Below are positions 1 to 8,964 of a DNA stretch of 64,000 nucleotides, piece by piece. Position numbers and translations under genes: made by a program. Source of the DNA: Acetoanaerobium noterae (GTDB lineage Bacteria > Bacillota > Clostridia > Peptostreptococcales > Filifactoraceae); contig NZ_FUYN01000003.1 in the NCBI RefSeq assembly GCF_900168025.1, positions 1-64,000 on the forward strand, read 5' to 3'. Each line of letters begins with the position of its first letter. Within the stretch, counting starts at the first letter, position 1. The notes below the pieces were generated by a model. That model was not told the origin of the DNA. It made no database searches and saw only the letters and a list, made by a program, of their open reading frames with translations.

Positions 1-480
<480 letters not shown>

Positions 481-660
481 TATAATCCTTAGTCTCAGTA
501 AAAATTTACTGACTTGGTTGTTGTTCATAAATGGTGTGGTTTTTAATCGAAATTAAAAACTTTTTATGGTTTACTATCCAGTTTTCAAAGTTCATCTGTT
601 TTTAACCTTTTGTCTTCTTGTCGAAGACATTTGTTTCATCCTCTCGTTGAGGACATGTAT
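481..660 (-). promoter_or_regulatory. 16S rRNA leader (transcribed, untranslated)
   Basis: This stretch lies between the rRNA promoter and the 16S 5' end and has no coding potential. It contains two hairpins at the expected transcript start (TCCTC/GAGGA at 639-653 and GTCTTC/GAAGAC at 612-628). On the minus strand it has a CTTTGAAAACTGGATAG segment (574-590) of the kind often found in Firmicutes rRNA leaders. A CAGTAAA/TTTACTG stem (496-511) lies next to the 16S start and may be part of the processing stalk. Anti-termination and RNase III roles are inference. Confidence 0.6.
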
Positions 661-661
661 T

Positions 662-690
662 AATATATCATGCTCTAAAAAAAAAAGCAA
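662..690 (-). promoter_or_regulatory. Promoter of the rRNA operon
   Basis: On the minus strand there is a -35 TTGCTT (685-690), a 17-nt spacer and a -10 TATATT (662-667). An A/T-tract region upstream could act as an UP element. The predicted transcript starts near 655, giving a leader of about 170 nt before the 16S gene. Confidence 0.75.
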
Positions 691-711
691 TACCTTTTCT
701 TTTATTTTTTT

Positions 712-743
712 TAAAAAAGAACAACCTAATCTCAGATTGTTCT
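712..743 (-). terminator. Terminator of the nrdDG operon
   Basis: AGAACAA (718-724) pairs with TTGTTCT (737-743), and on the minus strand the stem is followed by six T. It sits 15 bases after the nrdG stop and directly before the rRNA promoter, so it separates the two units. The plus strand also has a T-run, so the element could work both ways. Confidence 0.7.
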
Positions 744-757
744 TTTTTTGATTAAAT

Positions 758-1270
758 TTATAAATCATTCCATAATACGAAGTTATTGAAATTACTTTTA
801 TTGATATCAATAATTCTTTGATTAGAAGACCCTACAAATGGCTTTTCTATGGTTCTTAAATTCAAATCAAATTTTCCATCTACTAATATATCTACAGATT
901 TCAGTAATTCAAGCTTAGCTTTATCTTTTGAATTGACAATTTCTTCTGCTTTGTATCCTGTGAAGCACCAAATATCTAAATTTAAGCCTCTTTCTTTATT
1001 AAAAGCTTTAATTTCATTTGAAAGCTTTATGAAGGAGTTAGCTTGTTCAAATGGCTCTCCTCCAGAAAAAGTAACTCCCTTAAGCAAAGGATTTCGTTTA
1101 ATATCATTTAGTATTTCATCTATCATTTTATACTTACCCGAATCAAAACAATGGGATTCAGGGTTATGACAACCTACGCATTTATGCGGACACCCTTGAG
1201 CAAATACAACATATCTTAGACCTGTTCCATCTACTATACTCTCTTTTTCAATTCCACATATTTTTATCAT
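758..1270 (-). CDS. nrdG: Anaerobic ribonucleotide reductase activating enzyme
   Basis: Radical-SAM activase that installs the glycyl radical on NrdD. The N-terminal CPHKCVGC motif (CX3CX2C) binds the [4Fe-4S] cluster that cleaves S-adenosylmethionine, and TFSGGEPFEQ is the usual SAM-binding segment. At about 170 residues it has normal family length. The reading frame is open to a TTG at 1279, but the AAGGA Shine-Dalgarno lies at proper spacing from the ATG at 1270, so I start there. It follows nrdD by about 30 bases and is probably co-transcribed under the NrdR-like boxes upstream of nrdD. Confidence 0.95.
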   Translation of the reverse strand: MIKICGIEKESIVDGTGLRYVVFAQGCPHKCVGCHNPESHCFDSGKYKMIDEILNDIKRNPLLKGVTFSGGEPFEQANSFIKLSNEIKAFNKERGLNLDIWCFTGYKAEEIVNSKDKAKLELLKSVDILVDGKFDLNLRTIEKPFVGSSNQRIIDINKSNFNNFVLWNDL

Positions 1271-1301
1271 TTTAAACAATCCTTCTTAGTTTTTAAGCTT
1301 T

Positions 1302-3650
1302 TTATATATGCTTAACTCTATCATTAACTTCAGATTTTTTAGCATCATTAAATCTATCTAAAGTTCCTACTAAATATCCAGTTATTCTTCTGATTCTTTC
1401 AAAAGGAACATCGCCTTCTTCTCTTCCACATGAAGGACAGGTATCTCCTATAACACCATTATATCCACACACAGGATCTCTATCTAATGGGTGATTTATA
1501 CTTCCATAGCCAATTCCTGCATCTTTCATAGCTCTAATTATAGTTTCAAATGCATCTAAATTAGAAGATGGATTGCCATCTAATTCTATATAGCTAATAT
1601 GCCCAGCATTTGTAAGTTCATGGTAAGGTGCTTCTATTTGAATTTTTTCATATGCACTAAGCTTGTAATAAACTGGCACATGGAATGAATTAGTGTAGTA
1701 ATCTTTATCAGTTACTCCTTCAATTTCTCCAAATAGCTTTCTATCTATACGTGTAAATCTTCCTGAAAGACCTTCAGCTGGAGTTGCTATCAAGGAATAG
1801 TTAAGCTTATGAGCTTCACTCATTTCATCCATTTTATTTCTAATATGTCTAATTATCTTTTCTCCTAATGCTCTAGAGCTTTCATCTTCTCCATGATGCT
1901 TGCCTGTAAGCGCAATTAAGCATTCAGCAAGACCGATGAATCCCATTGTAAGAGTGCCTTCTTTTATTATATCTCTAAGTTCATCATCCCATCCCAGATT
2001 TTCAGAACCCTTCCAAATACCTTGTCCCATTAAAAACGGGAAGTTTTTGACTTTTTTGCTAGCTTGTATTTCAAATCTTTCTAAAAGCTGTTCTCCAATT
2101 AAGTTAATTTTCTCATCTAGCTCGGCAAAGAATCCCTCTAAATCTGCTTTGTTTCTATCTGAAGTTTTTATTCCATACTTTATCCCTAGCCTTGGCAGGT
2201 TAAGTGTCGTAAACGAAAGATTTCCTCTACCCATAGCTTGCTCTTCTCCGCAGACATTCCCCATTACTCTCGTTCTGCAACCCATATACACAACTTCTGT
2301 TTCTGGTTTATCAGGTTGATAATATTTGATGTTAAAAGGAGCGTCAAGGAAACTGAAGTTTGGAAACAGTCTCTTTGAGGATACTCTCATAGCAAGTCTA
2401 AATAAATCATAGTTTTTATCTTCTTTATTTAAGTTGATGCCTTCTTTTACTTTGAATATAAGTATAGGGAAAATAGGAGTTTCTCCATTACCCAATCCCT
2501 TTTCTTGTGAAAGCATTAAGTTTTTTGAAATCATTCTTCCTTCTTCTGATATGTCTGTACCAAAATTGACACTTGAAAAAGGAACTTGTGCTCCTGCTCT
2601 TGAATGCATTGTATTTAAATTATGAATAAAAGCTTCCATTGCCTGATAAGTTTTTCTGTCCGTTTCAAATAATGTTTCATCATAAACAAAAGCTTGTAAT
2701 TTTCTAACTTGTTCAAAATCTATAGAGTATACTTTAGATATTTTTTGAGCCTCTATATTTTTTTCTTCATCAGAGACTGATATTTTTGCTGAACCAGTTT
2801 CATCAGTTATTTTTAAAATACTATCTATTATAGCTTTTCTCTCAAAAACATTTCCTAAAACCATATATAATGCCTTATAAAAATTTTCTGCGTATAGTTT
2901 TCTAAATGTTTTTTTAACCCCTTCTGAAAGAGCATAATCGAAATTAGGAATAGATTGACCTCCATGCTGATCATTCTGGTTAGACTGGATAGCAATCGCT
3001 GCTAAGGCTGCATAGCTCATGATATCTTGAGGCTCTCTTAAAAAACCATGACCTGTTGAAAATCCTCCTGAAAAAACTTTTTTTAAGTCTATTTGACAAC
3101 ATGTCAACGTTCCCATATTCAAAAAGTCCATATCGTGGATATGAATTTCTCCATTGTCATGAGCCATCGAATGTTCATTTTTTATTATAAAATCTTTACA
3201 GAACTCTTTAGATACAGCACTTCCATATTGAAGCATAGTACCCATTGCAGTGTTTCCATTTATATTTGCATTTTCTCTTTTTATATCAGATTCATTTGCA
3301 TCCAAAAATGTTATATCTTCAATTGTTTTCATGAGCCTAGAACGAGAATTTCTTATTCTACTTCGCTCTGCTCTATATAATATGTAAGTTTCAGAGGTTT
3401 TAGCATGCCCTGTCTCAATCAAAACCTTAATTACAGCATCTTGAATATCTTCAACAGAAGGAATTTTCCCAGCAAATTTTCTATTAAGAAGCTTTCTTAC
3501 TTCTTCTGTCAGTTCTGAAGCTATTTGGTAATCTGCTGTAATGCCTTCTTTATTTGCTACTTCGGATGCAGCCAGAAAAATTGCTCTTGTTATTTTTTCT
3601 GGATTAAATGGAATAAGCCTGCCGTCTCGTTTTTTCACTTTGTCAATCAT
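1302..3650 (-). CDS. nrdD: Anaerobic (class III) ribonucleoside-triphosphate reductase
   Basis: Oxygen-sensitive glycyl-radical enzyme that makes deoxyribonucleotides, 782 residues. Residues 1-95 form an ATP-cone allosteric domain (starting MIDKVKKRDGR). The catalytic barrel follows. A C-terminal zinc-site cysteine cluster is visible as CGYNG...CPSC. The glycyl radical loop is RRITGYLVGT, with Gly758 as the expected radical site. The start has a good AAGGGG Shine-Dalgarno. Two NrdR-type boxes lie in its leader. No aerobic reductase (nrdAB or nrdEF) is in the window, which fits an anaerobe. Confidence 0.97.
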   Translation of the reverse strand: MIDKVKKRDGRLIPFNPEKITRAIFLAASEVANKEGITADYQIASELTEEVRKLLNRKFAGKIPSVEDIQDAVIKVLIETGHAKTSETYILYRAERSRIRNSRSRLMKTIEDITFLDANESDIKRENANINGNTAMGTMLQYGSAVSKEFCKDFIIKNEHSMAHDNGEIHIHDMDFLNMGTLTCCQIDLKKVFSGGFSTGHGFLREPQDIMSYAALAAIAIQSNQNDQHGGQSIPNFDYALSEGVKKTFRKLYAENFYKALYMVLGNVFERKAIIDSILKITDETGSAKISVSDEEKNIEAQKISKVYSIDFEQVRKLQAFVYDETLFETDRKTYQAMEAFIHNLNTMHSRAGAQVPFSSVNFGTDISEEGRMISKNLMLSQEKGLGNGETPIFPILIFKVKEGINLNKEDKNYDLFRLAMRVSSKRLFPNFSFLDAPFNIKYYQPDKPETEVVYMGCRTRVMGNVCGEEQAMGRGNLSFTTLNLPRLGIKYGIKTSDRNKADLEGFFAELDEKINLIGEQLLERFEIQASKKVKNFPFLMGQGIWKGSENLGWDDELRDIIKEGTLTMGFIGLAECLIALTGKHHGEDESSRALGEKIIRHIRNKMDEMSEAHKLNYSLIATPAEGLSGRFTRIDRKLFGEIEGVTDKDYYTNSFHVPVYYKLSAYEKIQIEAPYHELTNAGHISYIELDGNPSSNLDAFETIIRAMKDAGIGYGSINHPLDRDPVCGYNGVIGDTCPSCGREEGDVPFERIRRITGYLVGTLDRFNDAKKSEVNDRVKHI

Positions 3651-3663
3651 AACTATCCCCTTT

Positions 3664-3711
3664 CCACATTATATTGTGGTTCTTTAGTACCATGTCCACA
3701 ATATGTAGTAT
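3664..3711 (-). promoter_or_regulatory. Tandem NrdR-like operator boxes upstream of nrdD
   Basis: Two similar 16-bp boxes, CCACATTATATTGTGG (3664-3679) and CCACAATATGTAGTAT (3696-3711), start 32 bp apart, which is three helical turns. NrdR sites in many bacteria are pairs of boxes resembling ACACWATATWTWGTGT at this spacing. They lie between the predicted -10 and the start codon, a position suited to repression of nrdDG by NrdR. The nrdR gene itself is not in the window. Confidence 0.7.
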
Positions 3712-3722
3712 ATCCATTAATA

Positions 3723-3751
3723 AGATTACCAAAATAAAAATAGCAAGTCAA
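3723..3751 (-). promoter_or_regulatory. nrdD promoter
   Basis: On the minus strand there is a -35 TTGACT (3746-3751), a 17-bp spacer and a -10 TAATCT (3723-3728). The -10 is preceded by TGG, giving an extended -10. The -10 is weak, which suits a regulated promoter. Confidence 0.55.
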
Positions 3752-3795
3752 ACCCATAATTTAACAAATAAACTTGATTTTTTATCCTATTCAAA

Positions 3796-3817
3796 GAAAA
3801 AAGAGCATATTCTGCCC
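3796..3817 (-). terminator. Terminator of cobQ
   Basis: On the minus strand GGGCA-GAATA-TGCTC folds into a short stem (3803-3817) that begins inside the cobQ stop codon, followed by a run of six T. The stem is short, so moderate confidence. Confidence 0.55.
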
Positions 3818-5337
3818 TAAATTCCTTTTTCCATTATTTCATAAATTTTCTTTGTATCTACATGCGCTCTTACATGAGCTGCTAATTTTTTATATTCGTT
3901 TTCCTTAAATTCTTCGTAGGTAGAAAACTCTTCTTGTTTACTTTCAAGCCCTCTAGCTTTTCTTATGTTTGAAAGTATTTTTTTAGTAAACTCCATAGAG
4001 TCAAATATACCGTGAATGTAGGTTCCAAATACATTCCCTTTTATATTTATACTACCTTCTTTATAATCGGCTAGCTCTCCATGCTTTTCTAAGATTTTTA
4101 TCGCTCCTGTTTCATTGATACTTCTTCCACAGTGTATTTCATAGCCTTTTATATTGGTTCCTTTGATTCCACTAAATATACTGTTTTCAACATCAAACTC
4201 TATCTTTGCTGAGACCTGAGAAGTAACCTTTTCATCCTCGAAAATTGTCTCAAGATCAATCAAAGACATTCCTGCAATTTCTTCAATTCCACATTCTACT
4301 CCATCAGGATCTTTGATTTTTGTTCCAAGCATCTGGTATCCACCACAGATTCCAATGATCGGGATATTATTTTTATGCGCTTTAATTATTTGCTTTTCTA
4401 GTCCACTCTCTCTTAGAAATATTAAATCCTCGATGGTGTTCTTCGTCCCTGGAATAATTATAAGGTCAGAATCATCTAGAGAAGTTAGTCCATCTATATA
4501 TGTAAGCTGAACATCATCAAAAGTCTCAAAAATATCAAAATCTGTAAAATTAGATATATGAGGTAATCTTATTACATTTACAGAAATAGCTTTATTTTTC
4601 TTTTCTTTAATTCTAAATTTATCAGTAAGTGAATCTTCATCTTCTATATTTAAATTTGTATATGGAACCACGCCTAAAACAGGAACTCCTATAAGCTCTT
4701 CAAGCATATCCAGCCCAGGCTTTAATATTTCTATATCTCCCCTGAATTTATTGATTATTACTCCTTTTACATAAGCTCTTTCTTCAGGAGTCAAAAGCAT
4801 TATCGTTCCATAAAGAGATGCAAAAACTCCACCTCTATCTATATCCCCAACTATTACTACCGGGCTTTTAGCTATTTTTGCCATACCCATATTTACAAAA
4901 TCATTTTCCCTAAGATTAATCTCTGCTGGACTTCCCGCTCCTTCTATTACAATGATGTCATTTTCATCTAGTAGCTCAGTATAAGTAGACTCAACAACTT
5001 CTCTAAGGCTATTTTTTTCTTTATGATAGGTAACAGCATCAAGATTATCTTTTACTTTTCCCATTACTATGACCTGAGATTTTCTATCAGTAGTTGGCTT
5101 TAATAAGATAGGGTTCATTCTTACATCAGGTTTTTTATTTGCAGCCTCAGCTTGAACCACTTGAGCTCTTCCCATTTCTTTCCCATCAGCTGTTATAAAT
5201 GAATTTAAAGCCATATTTTGAGATTTAAACGGAGCAACATTATATCCATCTTCCGTAAATATCCTGCAAAATGCTGTATTTATAAGACTCTTTCCAACGC
5301 CTGAAGCTGTACCTTGAAACATAATTGATTTTTTCAT
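3817..5337 (-). CDS. cobQ: Cobyric acid synthase
   Basis: ATP- and glutamine-dependent amidase of cobalamin synthesis that amidates adenosylcobyrinic a,c-diamide at four side chains. The N-terminal dethiobiotin-synthetase-like domain carries a modified P-loop, GTASGVGKS, and the SQNMALNSF motif typical of CobQ. The C-terminal class I glutamine amidotransferase domain has the catalytic cysteine in GICGGYQMLG and histidine in GTYIHGIFD. The 506 residues are normal length. It stands alone between terminators, with no other cobalamin gene in the window. The B12-dependent mutase at 19-21 kb is a likely user of its product. Confidence 0.96.
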   Translation of the reverse strand: MKKSIMFQGTASGVGKSLINTAFCRIFTEDGYNVAPFKSQNMALNSFITADGKEMGRAQVVQAEAANKKPDVRMNPILLKPTTDRKSQVIVMGKVKDNLDAVTYHKEKNSLREVVESTYTELLDENDIIVIEGAGSPAEINLRENDFVNMGMAKIAKSPVVIVGDIDRGGVFASLYGTIMLLTPEERAYVKGVIINKFRGDIEILKPGLDMLEELIGVPVLGVVPYTNLNIEDEDSLTDKFRIKEKKNKAISVNVIRLPHISNFTDFDIFETFDDVQLTYIDGLTSLDDSDLIIIPGTKNTIEDLIFLRESGLEKQIIKAHKNNIPIIGICGGYQMLGTKIKDPDGVECGIEEIAGMSLIDLETIFEDEKVTSQVSAKIEFDVENSIFSGIKGTNIKGYEIHCGRSINETGAIKILEKHGELADYKEGSINIKGNVFGTYIHGIFDSMEFTKKILSNIRKARGLESKQEEFSTYEEFKENEYKKLAAHVRAHVDTKKIYEIMEKGI

Positions 5338-5366
5338 AGTTTCCCCCTAAATATCTTCACATTTTG

Positions 5367-5389
5367 TTATTGCACTTTTATTGCAATAA
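5367..5389. repeat. Perfect inverted repeat in the cobQ leader
   Basis: TTATTGCA (5367-5374) and TGCAATAA (5382-5389) are perfect 8-bp arms around 7 bases, downstream of the cobQ -10. It could be an operator or a weak RNA hairpin. I found no cobalamin riboswitch consensus here, and the roughly 65-nt leader is too short for one. Confidence 0.5.
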
Positions 5390-5407
5390 GATATTATCTT
5401 TTTATAG

Positions 5408-5436
5408 TATATAATTATTTTTAATGTTATTCAAGC
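5408..5436 (-). promoter_or_regulatory. cobQ promoter
   Basis: On the minus strand there is a -35 TTGAAT (5431-5436), a 17-bp spacer and a -10 TATACT (5408-5413). It lies 70 bases upstream of the cobQ start. Confidence 0.65.
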
Positions 5437-5492
5437 AAGCATTATAATATGATAAAATGCTATAATACTATAAAATTCCAAGGAGAGATACC

Positions 5493-6650
5493 ATGATTTC
5501 AAGACGTGCATCCGAAATTTGCCCTTCGAAAACTATTGCCATAAGTCAGAAAGTTAATGAATTAAAGAAAAGTGGTTTTGATATTATAGACCTGAGTATT
5601 GGTGAGCCTGATTTTCCTATTCCCAGCGCTGCAAAGAAATATGTAGAAATCGCTTTAAGAGAAAATAAAACAAAATACGATAACGTAAGAGGCCTAGAAA
5701 AGCTTAGAGATGAGGTTTCAAAAAAACTTCTAAATGAAAATTTTCTTAACTACAGCCTTGATGAAATAATAATTTCTACAGGTGCAAAGCAGCCTATTTA
5801 TAATAGTATACTTGCAACCTGTGATGTCGGCGATGAAATAATAATACCTTCTCCATACTGGGTAAGTTATATTGAAATAGCAAAGATTGCTGGTGTCACT
5901 CCTATTATAATAGAAACTAAAGTCGAAAATGAATTTAAAATCACAGCTAATGATTTAAGCTCTTATATTAATCCAAAAGTCAAAGCTATTTTATTTAGCA
6001 ACCCCTGTAATCCTACAGGAAGTATTTATTCAAAAGAGGAACTAGAAGAAATCGCTGAAGTTTGTTTACAAAATAACATATTAATAATATCTGATGAAAT
6101 ATACGAAAGAATATATTATGATGTTAGACCCATATCAATAGCAAGCATATCAGAGGCTATAAAAAACATAACTATAGTTGTAAATGGCTTTTCTAAGTCA
6201 TGTGCTATGACAGGCCTTAGAGTTGGCTATACCGCATCAAGAAAGGAAATTGCTGACAAAATAGCATCAATTCAGGGCCATATTACTTCTCATCCTTCAC
6301 TTATTTCTCAGTATGCTGCTTTAGGTGCATTATGCGAAGGATTGGATGATATTGAAAAAATGGTAGAGGAATTTAAAGTCAGAAGAAATTATGTTCTAGA
6401 CTTTATATCAAGCATTCCTAAAATCTCATTTATAGAGCCGCTTGGTGGGTTTTATTTATTTTTTAAAATTGAGAACCACTTGGATTCTATGAAACTATGC
6501 GAAGAGCTACTTGAAAAGTACAATTTAGCTTTAGTTCCATCTATCGCTTTTGGAGTTGAGGGTTATTTAAGAATGTCTTATGCTGCTGATTTAGAAGTTA
6601 TCAAAAAAGGACTGAATGCTATAAAAAGCTTCATAATTGAAAATAACTAA
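5493..6650 (+). CDS. Pyridoxal-phosphate aminotransferase, class I (aspartate aminotransferase family)
   Basis: PLP-dependent aminotransferase of fold type I, 385 residues. Hallmarks are SIGEPDFPIP near the N-terminus, NPCNPTGS, SDEIYERI (Asp that contacts the PLP nitrogen) and GFSKSCAMTGLRVGY, which holds the Schiff-base lysine. FYLFFKIE and the C-terminal LRMSYA with the carboxylate-binding arginine follow. This is the aspartate/aromatic aminotransferase Igamma group, but the amino-acid donor cannot be set from sequence alone. A strong AAGGAGAG Shine-Dalgarno precedes the ATG. Transcribed alone, divergently from cobQ. Confidence 0.9.
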   Translation: MISRRASEICPSKTIAISQKVNELKKSGFDIIDLSIGEPDFPIPSAAKKYVEIALRENKTKYDNVRGLEKLRDEVSKKLLNENFLNYSLDEIIISTGAKQPIYNSILATCDVGDEIIIPSPYWVSYIEIAKIAGVTPIIIETKVENEFKITANDLSSYINPKVKAILFSNPCNPTGSIYSKEELEEIAEVCLQNNILIISDEIYERIYYDVRPISIASISEAIKNITIVVNGFSKSCAMTGLRVGYTASRKEIADKIASIQGHITSHPSLISQYAALGALCEGLDDIEKMVEEFKVRRNYVLDFISSIPKISFIEPLGGFYLFFKIENHLDSMKLCEELLEKYNLALVPSIAFGVEGYLRMSYAADLEVIKKGLNAIKSFIIENN

Positions 6651-6746
6651 TCCTATAATAGAATTAGTTATTTAATACAATTTATAATTATGCACTTACT
6701 TTATTTCTTTTTAATATGGTAGGTGCATTTTATGTAAATATGATAT

Positions 6747-7028
6747 TTATCTAGCTATTTTATGATTCCTTCTATATTGCTCATAGGAATTATATCTTAT
6801 ATCTTCTTTCATAGCTACTGCTCCAGAAACATAATTGCTATTTCTTGTTGCTTGATAAGAATATTCTCTAGTAGCTTCTGGCATAGCGTGATGATGCGAA
6901 GTTCTAGTTGCTCTTCTTGATTTTTTAGGATTGCTTTCGTAAAAAAATGAGACATATAGCAATTTTAAACAATTTGCACAGATTATTGAAAAACAAAAAA
7001 CGCAAATCCAACTTACAACTATATTCAC
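6747..7028 (-). CDS. Small putative membrane protein, function unknown
   Basis: I do not recognise this protein. It has one strongly hydrophobic, cysteine-containing N-terminal segment (about 22 residues, IVVSWICVFCFSIICANC), then a positively charged junction (NPKKSRRATRTSHHH). The soluble tail is rich in Tyr, Asn, Arg and Ala, and ATREYSYQ is echoed by ATRNSNYV. This predicts a single-pass protein with a basic cytoplasmic tail. I start at the GTG at 7028 because GGGAG lies eight bases upstream; the frame is also open to an ATG at 7043 that has no Shine-Dalgarno. It lies alone between genes on both sides. Confidence 0.55.
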   Translation of the reverse strand: MNIVVSWICVFCFSIICANCLKLLYVSFFYESNPKKSRRATRTSHHHAMPEATREYSYQATRNSNYVSGAVAMKEDIRYNSYEQYRRNHKIAR

Positions 7029-7221
7029 CTCTATCACTCCCATCCATGGTAACTACTTAGTTTGATATAATCGATGACCCTCTAAGCTAGATTTCTTCAG
7101 CAATTCAAAAAATCCTTCTTTTTTTTGAAAAAAAAATTAAAATGAATCAAAGGTCCCAGAATAACATAAGTTAAATTAAATAATATTTACTATTTTGTCA
7201 GAGATTTATCGTAAAATGAAA

Positions 7222-7265
7222 AAAGGCCTAAAAAGAATAAAATTCATATTCTTTTAGGCCTTTTT
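7222..7265 (-). terminator. Terminator of lysS (works in both directions)
   Basis: GGCCTAAAAAGAAT (from 7225) pairs with ATTCTTTTAGGCC (to 7260) with one bulged A. It is flanked by A-runs and T-runs on both sides. On the minus strand it ends lysS transcription about 45 bases after the stop. Confidence 0.85.
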
Positions 7266-7305
7266 TTAGATTAGTTCATAATATTTGGTATATATTTTTT
7301 TAGTT

Positions 7306-8820
7306 TTATTCTTTAGTGTCATTCTTTTCTTCTTTTATAGGCTTCATTGTAGGGAAAAGTATTACATCTCTGATAGATGAAGAGTTAGTAAGTAACATTA
7401 TAACTCTATCAATACCTATTCCAAGACCGCCTGTTGGTGGAAGTCCTACTTCTATTGCATTTAAGAAGTCTTCATCAAGCATATAAGCTTCATCGTCTCC
7501 TAGCTCTCTTTGCTTCAATTGATCCATAAATCTTTCTCTTTGGTCAATAGGATCATTTAGCTCTGAGAAAGCATTTGCAATTTCCCAAGTGTTCACAAAT
7601 GCCTCGAATCTATTTGTAAGTCTTGGGTCATCTGGATTTCTCTTAGATAGCGGAGAAACCTCAACTGGATGATGAGTTATAAATGTAGGCTGAATTAAAT
7701 GCTCTTCACAGAACTCTTCAAACATAGCAGCTATAACAAATCCTCTATTCATAACTGGAGTAATTTCAATGTGATTTTCCTTTGCAACTTTAATGGCTTC
7801 TTCATCTGTTTGAATTTCATTAAAGTCTATACCTTTAAATTCTTTTATTGCATCAATCATACTAAGTCTTCTCCAAGGAGGAGTAAGATCGATTTCTGTG
7901 CCTTGATAATTTATTTTTGTAGTTCCAAGTGATTTTTGTGCCATGCAAGCTACAGCTTCTTCAGTAAGTCTCATTATATCTTCATAATCAGCATAAGCCT
8001 GATATACCTCTATAGCTGTATACTCAGGGTTGTGCTTTATTGACATACCTTCATTTCTAAACATTTTTCCTAGCTCATATACTCTTTCAAACCCACCAAC
8101 AATAAGTCTTTTTAAGTATAGCTCATTTGCAATACGCATATACATATCAATATCTAGAGTATTATGATGAGTGATGAAAGGTCTTGCAGTTGCTCCTCCT
8201 GCTATAGTAGATAATATAGGAGTATCCACTTCTAGGAAATCTCTTTCATCTAGATATTCTTTTAATGCCTTAATTGCTTTACTTCTTATCAAGAAAGCCT
8301 CTTTTACATCTGGATTTACGATTAAATCCACATATCTTTGCCTATATCTTAAATCAGGATCTTTTAATCCATGATATTTTTCAGGTAAAATTTGAAGAGA
8401 TTTAGTAAGTAATGCAACCTTAGATGCTTTTACTGATTGCTCCCCTTTATTGGTCATGAACACTGTACCTTCTACACCAATAATGTCTCCAATATCATAA
8501 GTAACAAAATCTGTGTAGCTGTCATCACCTATAGCATCTTGTCTTACATAAACCTGTATTCTTCCTTGTTCATCTTGGATATCAATAAAAGAAGCCTTGC
8601 CATGCCCTCTCATACTCATAATTCTTCCTGCAAGAGAAACTTCGTTTCCCTCTAACTTTTCAAAGTTGTCCTTAACTTGCTTGCTGTGATGCGTCTTTAT
8701 GTATTTCTCTATCTTAAAAGGGTTTTTACCAGCTTCTTGAAGCTTTTTCAGTTTGTCCCTTCTTATTTGAAGCATCTCGTTCAAACTTAGCGTTTCAGAA
8801 TTCATTTGATCATTAGACAT
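7306..8820 (-). CDS. lysS: Lysyl-tRNA synthetase, class II
   Basis: Charges tRNA-Lys. The N-terminal OB-fold anticodon-binding domain (about residues 55-155) contains [14 protein letters not shown]. The class II catalytic core follows, with motif 2 ([14 protein letters not shown]) and motif 3 ([14 protein letters not shown]). The 504 residues match bacterial LysS. AGGAGG precedes the ATG at normal spacing. It follows greA but has its own promoter and lies behind a hairpin. I looked for a T-box leader and found no TGGNACCGCG motif. Confidence 0.97.
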   Translation of the reverse strand: MSNDQMNSETLSLNEMLQIRRDKLKKLQEAGKNPFKIEKYIKTHHSKQVKDNFEKLEGNEVSLAGRIMSMRGHGKASFIDIQDEQGRIQVYVRQDAIGDDSYTDFVTYDIGDIIGVEGTVFMTNKGEQSVKASKVALLTKSLQILPEKYHGLKDPDLRYRQRYVDLIVNPDVKEAFLIRSKAIKALKEYLDERDFLEVDTPILSTIAGGATARPFITHHNTLDIDMYMRIANELYLKRLIVGGFERVYELGKMFRNEGMSIKHNPEYTAIEVYQAYADYEDIMRLTEEAVACMAQKSLGTTKINYQGTEIDLTPPWRRLSMIDAIKEFKGIDFNEIQTDEEAIKVAKENHIEITPVMNRGFVIAAMFEEFCEEHLIQPTFITHHPVEVSPLSKRNPDDPRLTNRFEAFVNTWEIANAFSELNDPIDQRERFMDQLKQRELGDDEAYMLDEDFLNAIEVGLPPTGGLGIGIDRVIMLLTNSSSIRDVILFPTMKPIKEEKNDTKE

Positions 8821-8848
8821 AACACTACCTCCTGTTTTTTTTATTATT

Positions 8849-8877
8849 AAAGCTCATATAAATTTTATATGAGCTTT
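8849..8877. repeat. Long perfect hairpin overlapping the lysS promoter
   Basis: Arms AAAGCTCATATAA (8849-8861) and TTATATGAGCTTT (8865-8877) are perfect over 13 bp with a 3-base loop. A T-run follows only on the plus strand. On the minus strand it overlaps the proposed lysS -10 and would lie at the very 5' end of the mRNA. It may be an operator, an RNA-stabilising stem or a plus-strand terminator. Confidence 0.6.
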
Positions 8878-8892
8878 TTATTGTAAATACAA
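8864..8892 (-). promoter_or_regulatory. lysS promoter
   Basis: On the minus strand there is a -35 TTGTAT (8887-8892), a 17-bp spacer and a -10 TATAAA (8864-8869). It sits just after the greA terminator. Confidence 0.5.
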
Positions 8893-8952
8893 AAAGGTTC
8901 CCGGGACCCATTAGCAATTTTTATTGCGTTAATGGGTGGGGTTCTTATAACC
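8891..8952 (-). terminator. Terminator of greA
   Basis: On the minus strand ACCCATTAACGCAAT pairs with ATTGCTAATGGGT. The stem is flanked by GC-rich GGTT...AACC segments and followed by five T (8891-8895). It is compact and located 13 bases after the greA stop. Confidence 0.6.
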
Positions 8953-8964
8953 CTGTTGTTATTA

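Noticed and set aside
566-810. Open frames on both strands over the rRNA leader and promoter
   Set aside because: Low-complexity translations without ribosome sites; the region is explained by the rRNA promoter, leader hairpins and the nrdG terminator.
8821-8964. T-box leader of lysS
   Set aside because: No TGGNACCGCG antiterminator motif on the minus strand, and the hairpins are explained as the greA terminator and a promoter-overlapping stem.
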